In this document: positions 7,584 to 16,487 of the stretch, one piece after another | How positions within the stretch are numbered: position 1 is the stretch's first letter | Layout of the letters: each line of letters starts with the position of its first letter | Source: Hymenobacter wooponensis | Lineage (GTDB): Bacteria; Bacteroidota; Bacteroidia; Cytophagales; Hymenobacteraceae | NCBI RefSeq assembly: GCF_004745865.1 | Contig: NZ_SRKZ01000006.1 | Location: 372,001 to 436,000 of the forward strand | DNA length: 64,000 bases | Direction: 5' to 3' | Position numbers and translations under genes: made by a program | Notes under the pieces: model-generated | What the model saw: the letters and a program-made list of their open reading frames with translations, nothing else | The model's database searches: none | Told to the model about the DNA's origin: nothing

Positions 7584-10319
7584 ATGAGAAAACTCTACCG
7601 TTTTCACCTCCTCTTTTTATTGTTTTTGCTGCTGAGTAGCTTGTCTACTTGGGCGCAGGATGCTGCGTCCATTAGTGGCACCATTCAGAATGCTGCGGGC
7701 GAGCCAATGCCCGGTGCCACTATCTTTATTCGGGGTACCTTCATTGGTACCAGCACCGACCGGGATGGTAAGTTTACCTTGAAGGCCGACTTTGGCGAAG
7801 CTCCTGTAGTGCTTTCTGTTTCTTTTGTGGGCTACGAAAGCCGCGAGGTTACCCTAGCAAAGCCCGACAATGCGGTGCTCGTGCAACTCAAGGTTAACTC
7901 TACGCTTACCAACGAGGTAATTGCCTCTGCCTCCCGCGTTGAAGAAGGCATTTTGCAGGCTCCCGTTACAGTAGAGAAAGTAACCTCCCAGCAGGTGTTG
8001 CGCATGCCTCCGCCCGATGTTCAAATTGGGCTGAACCACTTCAAAGGCATTGATGTGAACAGCACTAGTATGCTGATGAACTCATTGAGCACCCGCGGTT
8101 TCAACTCTGCTAAATCGGAGCGCCTAATTCAGCTGACGGACTATTTTGATACTCAGTCGCCTTCCCTTAACATCAATGCTGGCAACATTACTGGCCTACC
8201 CGAGCTAGACATCGAGAGCATCGAAATCATCCACGGGCCTGCTTCTGCGCTGTATGGGGCCAACGCCTTTAATGGAGTGCTGCTTCTCAACTCAAAAGAT
8301 CCTTTCGTGAGCGAAGGCCTGAGCGCCCGAGTGCGCGGGGGCGAGCGAAGCTTTGGCGAAGGACAGCTACGCTACGCCAAGAAACTGACCGATAAGCTTG
8401 CCTTTAAAATTACGGGTGCTTATCTGACAGCCAACGATTGGCTTGCCACGAACTACTCAGCTACCAGCACGGCAGTTGAGCGCGATAACAACCCCGAAGG
8501 CTCTCCACTCGGCTTTGACGCTGTAAATCGTTACGGCGATGTTAAAAACACGTACAGCGCTGCTCAAAACCGGGCTGCTACGGCTACCACGCCGGCTTAC
8601 ACCGTAAATCCAGAGCTGTATGGCAAAAGCGTATTTATGCCCGGCTTTGCTGAAACCACGCTGGTAGGCAACGACGATAAGGCCAAGGCCTGGAAAGTGC
8701 AGCCTTCCTTGTCTTACCTTGTTACCAGCAGCGTAAAGATGACCGTGGGCGCCAACATTAACCGAGGGACGGCCAGCTACCAGAGTTCTAGCCGCTACCG
8801 TCTGAAAAACCTGGGCACTAACCAGTACCATGGTGAGATCAAGGGCGAACGGTGGTTCCTGCGGGGCCAATCCATTCAGGACTTCGGCAGCCAAAGCTAT
8901 GACTTAGGTTTCCTGGGTGCTTATATCCAGACCTCGCCAGTAGCCGATGGCTCTTCCCTGCGCTACGCTGATCAGTACTTTGGCACGTATAACAACGCCT
9001 ATACCTTGGCCCGCAACGCTGGTGCCACTGCTGAGCAGGCTCAGGCCACTGCCAAGACCAACGCCGACAAAGTGCAGCTAGATCCTACGGGCGCACGGTT
9101 TCAGCAACTGCGCAGCCAGATTATCCAGGATGCTACCCCAGGTCGTGGTGCCCGCCTCAACCCCAGCTCACTGCTAAACGAAGGCACCGCCCAATACAAC
9201 TTTAAGCTAGGCGGAACCGCCGACCTGATTGTGGGTGCTGCTTACCGTAAGTTCCGCTTGGGTTCCAATGGCAACATCTACTCCGATGACAGCAAGCGAA
9301 TTCAAAACCACGAAACGGGTGGCTATGCCCAGTTCACCAAGAAGTTTATGGATGAGCGCCTGAAGCTGGCGTTGGCTGGCCGGGTAGATGCTTTCAAAAA
9401 CTTTGATGCCGCCTTCTCCCCGCGCGCCTCAGTGGTATATTCTGCTGGCGAAACCAAACAGCATAACTTCCGCGCCAGCTTTGGCCGGGCCTTCCGCTCG
9501 CCTACGCAGCTCGACCAGTATATCCGCCTTGATGTGGGCCGGGCCCTGCTGCTGGGCAACGTAGACAATGGTTTTCAGGGATACCGCCTGATTAATGCTC
9601 AGGGCCAGCGCTTTGGCACTGCCGCCCCCGCTACCTTCGAAACGAGCATTAACCCCCTAATACTAGAGCGCCTCAGCACCTTCGAAGTGGGGTATAAGGC
9701 AGCCCTCAGCGATAAGCTTGCCTTGGACGTAAACTACTACCAGAGCTACTACAACGACTTCATTGGCGCCACTACCTTCATTGGAAACACGGATGGCTCG
9801 CGTCCTACTTTAGCGCAAATTCAGGCTGGCTTGCCCACCCAGTTCCAGTCGGGCGACACTCGGGTGATTCAGGTATGGACTAACGCCGCTCAGGAAGTGC
9901 GTACGAAAGGTGGGGCTGTAGGTGTAACATACTCCGTGCATCCGGCCCTGAACCTGGCAGCCAATTACTCCCTCAATATCCTCGACCGGAGTGAGGTACA
10001 GGATCAGGCCTTCCAGACCTATTTCAACACGCCTAAGCACAAGTACAACGTGAGTGCTAGTGGTAACGCCCTTACGCACCTGAGCTATTCGGTAAACTAC
10101 CGCTGGGCTCAGGGTCATGAGTACGGTATGCCCTTTGCCGTAGGCCAGTTGGCCAGCTACAGCGCTGTCGATGCCTTCGTGGGGTATAACTTCCCGTCGT
10201 TGTCAAGCACGCTACAAGCCGGTGCTTCTAATCTGCTAGATGCCAATAACATCCAAGTGTATGGTGGCCCTAACATTGGTCGCTTAGTATACCTAGGCCT
10301 TCAGATTGAGTTAAAATAG
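7584..10319 (+). CDS. TonB-dependent receptor (twin 1)
   Basis: A 911-residue outer-membrane receptor with a signal peptide (MRKLYRF then a Leu-rich core, cleavage near TWAQ). A carboxypeptidase-regulatory-like beta domain (about 25-110, SGTIQNAAGEPMPGATIFIR) comes next. The plug (about 118-235) has the hallmark ESIEIIHGPASALYGANAFNGVLLL. A 22-strand barrel ends in an aromatic/Leu strand (VYLGLQIELK). The ATG at 7584 is chosen because the first residues are then a normal signal peptide; an upstream TTG at 7557 is unlikely. No SusD-like partner follows, so this is not a classical SusCD pair. It is closely related to the next gene and divergent from kmo. Substrate is unknown; aromatic compounds or a siderophore are possible. 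Confidence 0.9.
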   Translation: MRKLYRFHLLFLLFLLLSSLSTWAQDAASISGTIQNAAGEPMPGATIFIRGTFIGTSTDRDGKFTLKADFGEAPVVLSVSFVGYESREVTLAKPDNAVLVQLKVNSTLTNEVIASASRVEEGILQAPVTVEKVTSQQVLRMPPPDVQIGLNHFKGIDVNSTSMLMNSLSTRGFNSAKSERLIQLTDYFDTQSPSLNINAGNITGLPELDIESIEIIHGPASALYGANAFNGVLLLNSKDPFVSEGLSARVRGGERSFGEGQLRYAKKLTDKLAFKITGAYLTANDWLATNYSATSTAVERDNNPEGSPLGFDAVNRYGDVKNTYSAAQNRAATATTPAYTVNPELYGKSVFMPGFAETTLVGNDDKAKAWKVQPSLSYLVTSSVKMTVGANINRGTASYQSSSRYRLKNLGTNQYHGEIKGERWFLRGQSIQDFGSQSYDLGFLGAYIQTSPVADGSSLRYADQYFGTYNNAYTLARNAGATAEQAQATAKTNADKVQLDPTGARFQQLRSQIIQDATPGRGARLNPSSLLNEGTAQYNFKLGGTADLIVGAAYRKFRLGSNGNIYSDDSKRIQNHETGGYAQFTKKFMDERLKLALAGRVDAFKNFDAAFSPRASVVYSAGETKQHNFRASFGRAFRSPTQLDQYIRLDVGRALLLGNVDNGFQGYRLINAQGQRFGTAAPATFETSINPLILERLSTFEVGYKAALSDKLALDVNYYQSYYNDFIGATTFIGNTDGSRPTLAQIQAGLPTQFQSGDTRVIQVWTNAAQEVRTKGGAVGVTYSVHPALNLAANYSLNILDRSEVQDQAFQTYFNTPKHKYNVSASGNALTHLSYSVNYRWAQGHEYGMPFAVGQLASYSAVDAFVGYNFPSLSSTLQAGASNLLDANNIQVYGGPNIGRLVYLGLQIELK

Positions 10320-10361
10320 ATTGCCTACTGCTGTTCCATTGGCAATTGAGCAGTGCCTTAT

Positions 10362-10407
10362 AAGTGTCGTTCGTGTTGAGGTGACTGCCTCAACATGAAC
10401 GACACTT
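10362..10407 (+). terminator. Rho-independent terminator after TonB receptor 1
   Basis: A 20-bp stem (10362-10381 with 10388-10407, one G-U pair), a 6-base loop, followed by a T run (TTTTTT) from about 10405. Classical layout, 43 bases after the stop. Confidence 0.88.
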
Positions 10408-10640
10408 TTTTATTTAAATATTTATACTTAAGACTATCAAACCTAGCTAGGCTTGTTCCCATTTTGACACTTTTGACTTCATTATTAAAGTCATGTAATG
10501 CGCCATTTTCATGACTATATAAGCGATAGTATGTCTATAAAACTTAAATAATTCCCTCATGTGGAATTCATGTTACAACATTGAGTTGCTGAAGACCTAT
10601 GTTAACCCGTGGTTTTATACCATTCAGCGAGTATCTGAGC

Positions 10641-10675
10641 AAGCTCCACCGTAGGCCTCTAGGTTTGTGGAGCTT
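10641..10675 (+). promoter_or_regulatory. Leader hairpin (attenuator-like) before TonB receptor 2
   Basis: AAGCTCCAC (10641-10649) pairs perfectly with GTGGAGCTT (10667-10675). The stem is followed by TTGTATTC and ends 24 bases before the ATG at 10699. It lies in the expected 5' leader rather than after a gene, so it may act as an attenuator or as a translation-controlling structure. Confidence 0.4.
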
Positions 10676-10698
10676 TTGTATTCACATCGAGTGCTCGT

Positions 10699-13464
10699 AT
10701 GAAAAATCTTTACCCGCCAATGTTGGCGGCCTTGCTCCTACCCCAGCTACCTGCTATGGCAGGCCACCTACGCAATGCCCACTCTTCATTCATCACTACT
10801 CGCACACCCGATCCAACAGAGTTTGTATCGGGAGTAATTAAAACTGCCTCAGGCGAAGCTTTGCCTGGTGCTACGGTATTTATCAAGGGTAGCTTTATCG
10901 GCACCAGTACTAACCACCTAGGCCAGTTCCGCCTGGGGGTACCCTTTGAAAATGGTCCCGTAACGCTGGTAGTGTCCTACGTCGGCTACGACTCCCAAGA
11001 GGTAGAGCTGAAGGCGGCCGATAATACGCTAAGTATAGCGCTGACCCCAAGTGCTACCCTACTCAACGAAACCGTTGTATCTGCCTCACGCATCGAGGAA
11101 AATATTTTGCGGGCGCCTGTTACTATCGATAAGCTCTCTACCCAACAAATTGAGAAGGTATCGAACCCAGAGATTTTGGGTGGCCTAGGCCAGTTGAAAG
11201 GCATCGATGTAAGCTCAGCCTCCATGCTGTTCACCAGCGTAAGCACGCGCGGATTCAATACGGCCAAGTCGGAGCGCGTGGTGCAGCTGGTAGACTATAT
11301 GGATACCCAACTGCCCTCTCTTAACCTGAGCCCCGGCAACCTAGTAGGCATTCCGGAGCTGGATATGGAGAGCATTGAGATTATTCACGGCCCAGCTTCA
11401 GCCCTGTATGGCTCCAATGCCCTAAGCGGGGTAATTCTGTTCAACTCCAAGGATCCCTTCGTGTATGAGGGTTTAAGTGTGCGGCTGCGCGGCGGACAGC
11501 GCAGCCTTCTGGATGGGCAGTTACGCTACGCCAAGAAGCTGACTGACAAGCTCGCCATCAAGATCAATGCTAGCTCCTTCCAGGCGAACGACTGGATTGC
11601 GAACAACTTTGAGGCAACTCAAAGCTCAGCCAACCCGGCTGGCTCATTGCTGGGCTACAATGCCGTAAACCGCTACGGAGAGTATGGCTACACGTTTATG
11701 CCCTCGCAGCAGCTTCCCGGTGGTACCAATGCCGAGCTGTATGGTAAAACGGCCTACATGCCAGGCTTTACCGAACAGGACCTGATTGCCAACGACAACC
11801 GCACCTCCTCGTATCGCTTACAAGGAGCCGTAGCGTACTTGCTGCGCGAGGACCTGAAGCTAACGGTGGAAGCAAAGTACGCTGAAGGCACCGCCACCTA
11901 CCAGAATATCAGCCGTTTCCGGGTGAAGGGCTTGGGAACTACCCAATACCGGGCCGAGCTAAAAAGCAGCAAGGGCTTCTTGCGCCTATACTCCACGGAG
12001 GACTTTACCGGTAAGTCATACGAGCTAAACCAACTGGGCTCTTTGCTGCAAGATTCTCCTACCGCCGACGGGGGTACGGTGAGTTACGCTCAGCAGTTTT
12101 ACGCTACTTACAACGCAGCATATAGCCAGGCTCGGCGCGCTGGGGCACCCGTAGAAACGGCACTAGCTGCGGCTCAGCAGGTTGCCGGCGCTACGCAGCT
12201 CAAGACCAGTGACTCGCGCTTTACTACGCTGCGGGAGCAAATTATTGGCAACAAGACCCCGGGCGTTGGGGCTCAGCAGTACTTCAACTCCTTCCTGAAT
12301 GATATCAGCGGGCAGCGCAACTTCCAGCTAACCAACACGGGTACTAGCTTGGTTGTGGGCGCGGCTTACCGGGAATATCGCCTGGGCTCTAATGGTATGC
12401 TGTTTAAGGATACGGAAGATAAGCGCATCCGTAACTACGAGTACGGCGCGTATGGCCAGCTAACGCAAACCCTGCTGGAAGAGCGCCTGAAGCTAGCCTT
12501 TGCAGGCCGGGTAGATGATTTTAAGAACTTCAAGCCAGCTTTCTCACCACGTGCCTCAGCAGTGCTTTCGCTGGGCGAGAACAAGCAGCATAACTTCCGC
12601 GCCAGCTTTGGCCGAGCCTTTCGCTCGCCTTCCCAAACCGAGCAGTACTTCTACAACGACATCCGGACGGGAGTACTTATTGGTAACATTGGTACCGGTT
12701 TTCAAGGCTATAATCTGGCACTGTTCAACTCCCCGCAACTGTTAGCCGCCGCTCAGAGCAACCCAGCAGTGTTGCAGCCATATGAGTACAACATCAAGCC
12801 TTTGAAGCTGGAGCGCGTAGGCACCGTGGAAGTAGGCTATAAAGGCGCTATTCTGCCCAAGGTATACCTAGACGCCAGCTACTTCCGCAGCTGCTACAAC
12901 GACTTCATTGGGGCTCGTACCTTCGTGGGCAATACCGATGGCTCACGGCCGACGCCTCAGCAGCTAGCCGCTGGCTATAGCACGGCTTACACCAACCAGA
13001 GCCAGCCTACCCGCGTGCTGTATGCCTACTACAACAACGACCAGGAGGTACGCACCCAAGGCGTAACAGCTGGCCTGACCTATTACTTCAAGCGGGCTCT
13101 CAACCTCACCGGCAACTACTCACTGAACGTGCTGGATAAAAGCAATCTGCCCGAAGGCTTCCAGACGTTCTACAACACGCCTAAGCACAAGTATAACGTA
13201 GGAGCCACTGGCACTATCGGTAACTTTAGCTACAACGTAAATTACCGCTGGGTGCAGGGCCACCTGCAAGAAATGCCCTTCGCCACCGGCAGCATCAAAG
13301 ATTACAGCACCACGGATGCCTACTTAGGGTATTCGCTTCCGAAGCTGAGCAGCACTGTGCAGGCTGGCATTTCTAATGCGTTCAACACCAACAACGTGCA
13401 GGTGTTCGGCGGCCCCCAGATTGGCCGACTGGCCTACTTGGGCCTGCGGGTTGACCTCAAATAA
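10699..13464 (+). CDS. TonB-dependent receptor (twin 2)
   Basis: A 921-residue paralogue of the preceding receptor with the same order of parts. It has a signal peptide (MKNLYPPMLAALLLPQLPAM), a carboxypeptidase-regulatory-like domain (about 48-125, SGEALPGATVFIKG), a plug with ESIEIIHGPASALYGSNALSG, and a long barrel ending in YLGLRVDLK. Many stretches match twin 1 closely, for example the barrel piece KQHNFRASFGRAFRSP, so the pair arose by tandem duplication. The N-terminal leader and several extracellular loops differ, which suggests different ligands. The ATG at 10699 follows a leader hairpin. A terminator follows the stop. No SusD partner. Confidence 0.9.
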   Translation: MKNLYPPMLAALLLPQLPAMAGHLRNAHSSFITTRTPDPTEFVSGVIKTASGEALPGATVFIKGSFIGTSTNHLGQFRLGVPFENGPVTLVVSYVGYDSQEVELKAADNTLSIALTPSATLLNETVVSASRIEENILRAPVTIDKLSTQQIEKVSNPEILGGLGQLKGIDVSSASMLFTSVSTRGFNTAKSERVVQLVDYMDTQLPSLNLSPGNLVGIPELDMESIEIIHGPASALYGSNALSGVILFNSKDPFVYEGLSVRLRGGQRSLLDGQLRYAKKLTDKLAIKINASSFQANDWIANNFEATQSSANPAGSLLGYNAVNRYGEYGYTFMPSQQLPGGTNAELYGKTAYMPGFTEQDLIANDNRTSSYRLQGAVAYLLREDLKLTVEAKYAEGTATYQNISRFRVKGLGTTQYRAELKSSKGFLRLYSTEDFTGKSYELNQLGSLLQDSPTADGGTVSYAQQFYATYNAAYSQARRAGAPVETALAAAQQVAGATQLKTSDSRFTTLREQIIGNKTPGVGAQQYFNSFLNDISGQRNFQLTNTGTSLVVGAAYREYRLGSNGMLFKDTEDKRIRNYEYGAYGQLTQTLLEERLKLAFAGRVDDFKNFKPAFSPRASAVLSLGENKQHNFRASFGRAFRSPSQTEQYFYNDIRTGVLIGNIGTGFQGYNLALFNSPQLLAAAQSNPAVLQPYEYNIKPLKLERVGTVEVGYKGAILPKVYLDASYFRSCYNDFIGARTFVGNTDGSRPTPQQLAAGYSTAYTNQSQPTRVLYAYYNNDQEVRTQGVTAGLTYYFKRALNLTGNYSLNVLDKSNLPEGFQTFYNTPKHKYNVGATGTIGNFSYNVNYRWVQGHLQEMPFATGSIKDYSTTDAYLGYSLPKLSSTVQAGISNAFNTNNVQVFGGPQIGRLAYLGLRVDLK

Positions 13465-13502
13465 GCAACCGCACCAAGGCAGAATAGATATTGCCAATTA
13501 GT

Positions 13503-13551
13503 AAACAGGCCTAGAGAGCCGGGCCGCTGCCCGGTTTCTCTAGGCCTGTTT
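13503..13551. terminator. Bidirectional terminator after TonB receptor 2
   Basis: Stem of about 20 bp (13503-13523 with 13530-13551, one small bulge) and 6-base loop, followed by TGTTTG. Both arms contain the GGCCTAG word. It serves the plus-strand receptor and possibly the convergent AlkB-like gene. Confidence 0.8.
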
Positions 13552-13593
13552 GTTTGCGCTGTAGAGGCTTGTTGCAGTTCCTTGTATAGCTCG

Positions 13594-14205
13594 TTAATCA
13601 GTTGCCCGCTGGCCTACCACCAGCCGAAACGTTAAGTTGAGGCGGGGCTCTTGCACGCGAGTAGTTTTAGGCAGCGCGTGCAGCCACGCTTGCTGCGTAG
13701 TGCCGCGCATCACCAGCAAGCTGCCGGAGGTAAGTTGCAGACTTATGGGCGGGTGAGGCGTCAGGTGCGGATCCCGGGGGCGCAGACGAAAGCTGCGCGT
13801 AGCACCTAGGCTTACGGAAGCAATTACTGGCCTAGGTCCCAACTCAGGCTCGTTATCAGCGTGCCAGCCCATGCTATCCTGCCCAGTGCGGTATAGGTTT
13901 AGCAGTACGCTATTAAACTGTGCTCCGGTAACAGTCTCTACCTGTTGCCGAAGCTGCTGCAGAGCGGTGGTCCAAGGTTGTGGAGTGAGCTGTAGGCCAG
14001 AGTACCGATAAGCAGCGCCGGCATCGCCGTGCCAAGCTGTAAGGCGTGGCTGGAGCACTTCCTTCCCAAACAGCCGAATAGCTTCGTGCTTCCACGGGAT
14101 AGTCGCGGTTAGCTCCGTTAATAGCTCCGTAGCCGCTGCCGGCTTCAGAAACTCCGGATCAAGCAGCAACTCGGCATCAGGCAAGGGAATAAGCGAGAGC
14201 GACAT
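13594..14205 (-). CDS. AlkB-like 2-oxoglutarate/Fe(II) dioxygenase
   Basis: A 203-residue protein of the AlkB family of oxidative dealkylases for DNA or RNA. The iron-binding HxD is in GWHADNEPELG, the distal His in WLHALPK, and the 2-oxoglutarate-binding Arg in RLNLTFR. The piece FNSVLLNLYRTGQDSMGWH is typical of the ALKBH2/3-like group. The length suits a stand-alone enzyme. Start ATG at 14205. It sits between the TonB twins and kynU with no obvious functional tie. The gene downstream is convergent. Confidence 0.9.
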   Translation of the reverse strand: MSLSLIPLPDAELLLDPEFLKPAAATELLTELTATIPWKHEAIRLFGKEVLQPRLTAWHGDAGAAYRYSGLQLTPQPWTTALQQLRQQVETVTGAQFNSVLLNLYRTGQDSMGWHADNEPELGPRPVIASVSLGATRSFRLRPRDPHLTPHPPISLQLTSGSLLVMRGTTQQAWLHALPKTTRVQEPRLNLTFRLVVGQRATD

Positions 14206-14225
14206 AGCACCTGAATAAAAGACAA

Positions 14226-14260
14226 GGCCTGAAGCCCGTTGGTATAACAGACTTCAGGCC
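14226..14260 (-). terminator. Hairpin after the membrane protein gene
   Basis: GGCCTGAAG (14226-14234) pairs with CTTCAGGCC (14252-14260). Read on the minus strand it is followed by TTGTCTTTT, a modest U tract. It lies 25 bases after the stop at 14285. Confidence 0.55.
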
Positions 14261-14284
14261 CTTATGCGTTACGTAGGCTCATGA

Positions 14285-14944
14285 TTATTTTACAGGAATT
14301 CCCATTTCTGCAAACCGCTGCACCAGCAGTGGGGCCAGCAGCATACTTAGCAGGATGCTCAACGCCATACAGATAATAAATGGTGCCCCCCATCCTCGCC
14401 GTTGATACTGCTGTACCCCCACGTAACGAGGCCAAAACCACAGGTTATAGGCTATGATAGGCGGCAGATTAGCCAGTTGCAGCATAGCTACGGCAGCTTG
14501 AGGCAACGAGCGCACAAGAATGGCAAAGAGTATTAGGTAGCCAATCAAAAACAGTACTAACCGTGAGGTTGCACCCTTTCGACCTAGCGTGCGAAAGTTG
14601 AGAATCAGTAAAGCGCCACCAGCAAACAATGAAAACAGCGCTGAAAAAAGCGTAATAGTTACTGGCGAGTACAAAGCAGGCCCAGGCTCATCAGTAGTCT
14701 CCTCCTCTTCCTGCCGAATAGAGGCCAAGCGCTGCGCTTCAACCGCCTGCTGTTGGGCAGCAATAGGCTCTAGCTCTGCCCGCAGTGCACCGGGGTTAAA
14801 CTCTTCTAGGGGTAATTGGCGTTGCTGCGCTTCGTTGAGAGCCGCCAACACAGCTTCCTCCCGGTACTCCGCGCGGTTACGCAGGTACAGCAACAACTCG
14901 GCGTCGGTTTTGCGGCTCATTTTTGCCGCGTACTCTTCGGCCAT
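14285..14944 (-). CDS. Uncharacterised membrane protein
   Basis: A 219-residue protein that I do not recognise. The N-terminal third (1-90) is hydrophilic and helical (KTDAELLLYLRNRAEYREEA), resembling short repeats seen at the start of some Bacteroidota membrane proteins. Four hydrophobic segments follow (about 105-130, 140-158, 165-182, 195-215). The ATG at 14944 (MAEEYAAKM) is preferred over an upstream TTG at 14968. It is followed by a hairpin terminator. Function cannot be stated. Confidence 0.75.
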   Translation of the reverse strand: MAEEYAAKMSRKTDAELLLYLRNRAEYREEAVLAALNEAQQRQLPLEEFNPGALRAELEPIAAQQQAVEAQRLASIRQEEEETTDEPGPALYSPVTITLFSALFSLFAGGALLILNFRTLGRKGATSRLVLFLIGYLILFAILVRSLPQAAVAMLQLANLPPIIAYNLWFWPRYVGVQQYQRRGWGAPFIICMALSILLSMLLAPLLVQRFAEMGIPVK

Positions 14945-15156
14945 GGTCAATGCGAATAAAATCAACAACTAAGGAAAGACGTAGCTCTCCCTTCCTTCCT
15001 ACGCACACCAGCTAATAAGGCTGATATTCTTAGTGCTTTTCTAGCAGTAGGCCATAATTCTACATCAAGCCAGCTGCCAGTCTTACCATGCGTGAGTTCA
15101 CCCTAAGTAATGGTCTACAAATCTCTGAAGTCCTTACTGCTGGTGCATGGGCTGCG

Positions 15157-16452
15157 CTAGGCCTGTACGACCTGTTGCCGACTAGCCCACTCCGCTAGCA
15201 CTTCGCCCACTCGATACACATCTTCAAAGGTGTTATACAGCGGCACTGGAGCTAATCGAATAACGTTAGGCTCACGCCAGTCACCAATGACACCGACGGC
15301 CAGTAGGTGCTCAAACAGGTCGCGTCCATTTTGGTGCACCAACAGAGAAAGCTGACAACCTCGCTGGGTGGGGTCAGCAGGAGTAATAATTTCTAGCTGT
15401 GATGCGGAGAGGCCTAGGCGAGTTATCAGGAACTCTAGGTAGCCAGTGAGCAACTCACTCTTGCGGCGCAGAACCTCCATGCCACCCGCAGCCTCGTGCA
15501 CCTCTAGCGCCGCCTGATGCACCGCCATTGTCAGAATAGCACTATTTGACAGCTGCCAGCCGGCCGCGCCCCGCATCGGCCGGAAGCCTTTACGCATTTT
15601 GAAGCGCTCTTCCTCGTCGTGGCCCCACCAGCCTGCCAGGCGCAACAGCTCTGGTTGCTCGGCGTAGCGCTCATGTACAAACGCTCCTGCTACCCCGCCA
15701 GGACCCGAGTTGAGGTACTTATAAGTACACCAGCAGGCAAAGTCTACGTTCCACTCGTGCAGATGCAAAGGAATATTGCCGGCCGCGTGAGCTAGGTCGA
15801 AACCCACTTTAGCTCCTACGGCGTGGCCGGCCCGCGTGATGGCCGCCATATCATACACCTGCCCCGTGTAGTAGTTAATGCCGCCCATGATGACAGTAGC
15901 CAGAGAGTCACCTAGCTCCTCAATCTTGGCCACTATATCCTCAGTGCGTAGCGTATGCTCGCCGGAGCGGGGTGTGAGCTCCACAATAGCATCATCGGGC
16001 TGGCGGCCGTGCAGCTTCACCTGACTTTCGAGGGCGTACTGATCAGAAGGAAAAGCGCCGCCTTCCATCAGCACCTTATAGCGAGTTGCAGTGGGCTGAT
16101 AGAAGGAAACAAGCAGCAGGTGCAGGTTGGTGGTAAGGTTATTCATTACCACCACTTCCACGGGCTTAGCACCCACAATGCGGGCAGCAGGAGCAGCCAG
16201 CGCTTCATGGAAGTTCATCCACGGCGAGTCACCCCGAAAGTGCCCTTCCACCGCCAAGTTCTGCCAGTTAGTAAACTGTTGCTCAGCAGCGGCACGAGCA
16301 GTGCGAGGCTGCAGGCCTAGTGAGTTACCGCAGAAGTACAGGCTTTCCTGCCCAGCGGGGCCGGGCGGAATATGAAACTGCTGGCGAAATTTGTGCAGGG
16401 GGTCCTGCGCATCCAACTGGCGGGCAAAGGCAAGGGTAGGTTCGAAGGTCAT
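15157..16452 (-). CDS. kynU: Kynureninase
   Basis: A PLP-dependent hydrolase of 431 residues that cleaves 3-hydroxykynurenine or kynurenine to (3-hydroxy)anthranilate and alanine. The fold-type-I aminotransferase features are present: YFCGNSLGLQPR near the N-terminus, FDLAHAAGNIPLHLHEW, and the PLP-lysine motif CTYKYLNSGPGG (Lys about 245). The C-terminal REPNVIRLAPVPLYNTFED is family-typical. The ATG at 16452 is chosen; a GTG at 16488 would overlap the previous gene. A TATCTTTG box lies only six bases before this ATG, so it may have its own very short-leader transcript. It lies directly downstream of the ACMS decarboxylase gene (35-base gap). The stop TAG is inside GGCCTAG. Confidence 0.95.
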   Translation of the reverse strand: MTFEPTLAFARQLDAQDPLHKFRQQFHIPPGPAGQESLYFCGNSLGLQPRTARAAAEQQFTNWQNLAVEGHFRGDSPWMNFHEALAAPAARIVGAKPVEVVVMNNLTTNLHLLLVSFYQPTATRYKVLMEGGAFPSDQYALESQVKLHGRQPDDAIVELTPRSGEHTLRTEDIVAKIEELGDSLATVIMGGINYYTGQVYDMAAITRAGHAVGAKVGFDLAHAAGNIPLHLHEWNVDFACWCTYKYLNSGPGGVAGAFVHERYAEQPELLRLAGWWGHDEEERFKMRKGFRPMRGAAGWQLSNSAILTMAVHQAALEVHEAAGGMEVLRRKSELLTGYLEFLITRLGLSASQLEIITPADPTQRGCQLSLLVHQNGRDLFEHLLAVGVIGDWREPNVIRLAPVPLYNTFEDVYRVGEVLAEWASRQQVVQA

Positions 16453-16458
16453 GGGTAG

Positions 16459-16466
16459 CAAAGATA
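16459..16466 (-). promoter_or_regulatory. TATCTTTG box abutting the kynU start
   Basis: The plus-strand CAAAGATA reads TATCTTTG on the minus strand, matching TAnnTTTG, with six bases to the kynU ATG. If used, the transcript would be nearly leaderless. Confidence 0.35.
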
Positions 16467-16487
16467 GCCAAGCCCCGCACCTGGGCA

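Larger units (their letters stand above)
10320..10698. other. Intergenic region between the twin TonB receptors
   Basis: Holds the terminator of the first receptor (10362-10407), then AT-rich DNA, then a terminator-like leader hairpin (10641-10675) just before the second receptor. No coding sequence is supported. Confidence 0.6.

Noticed and set aside
10599..10841. An 80-residue open frame overlapping the start of TonB receptor 2
   Set aside because: It runs through the leader hairpin and into the receptor gene in another frame, and has no protein-like features.
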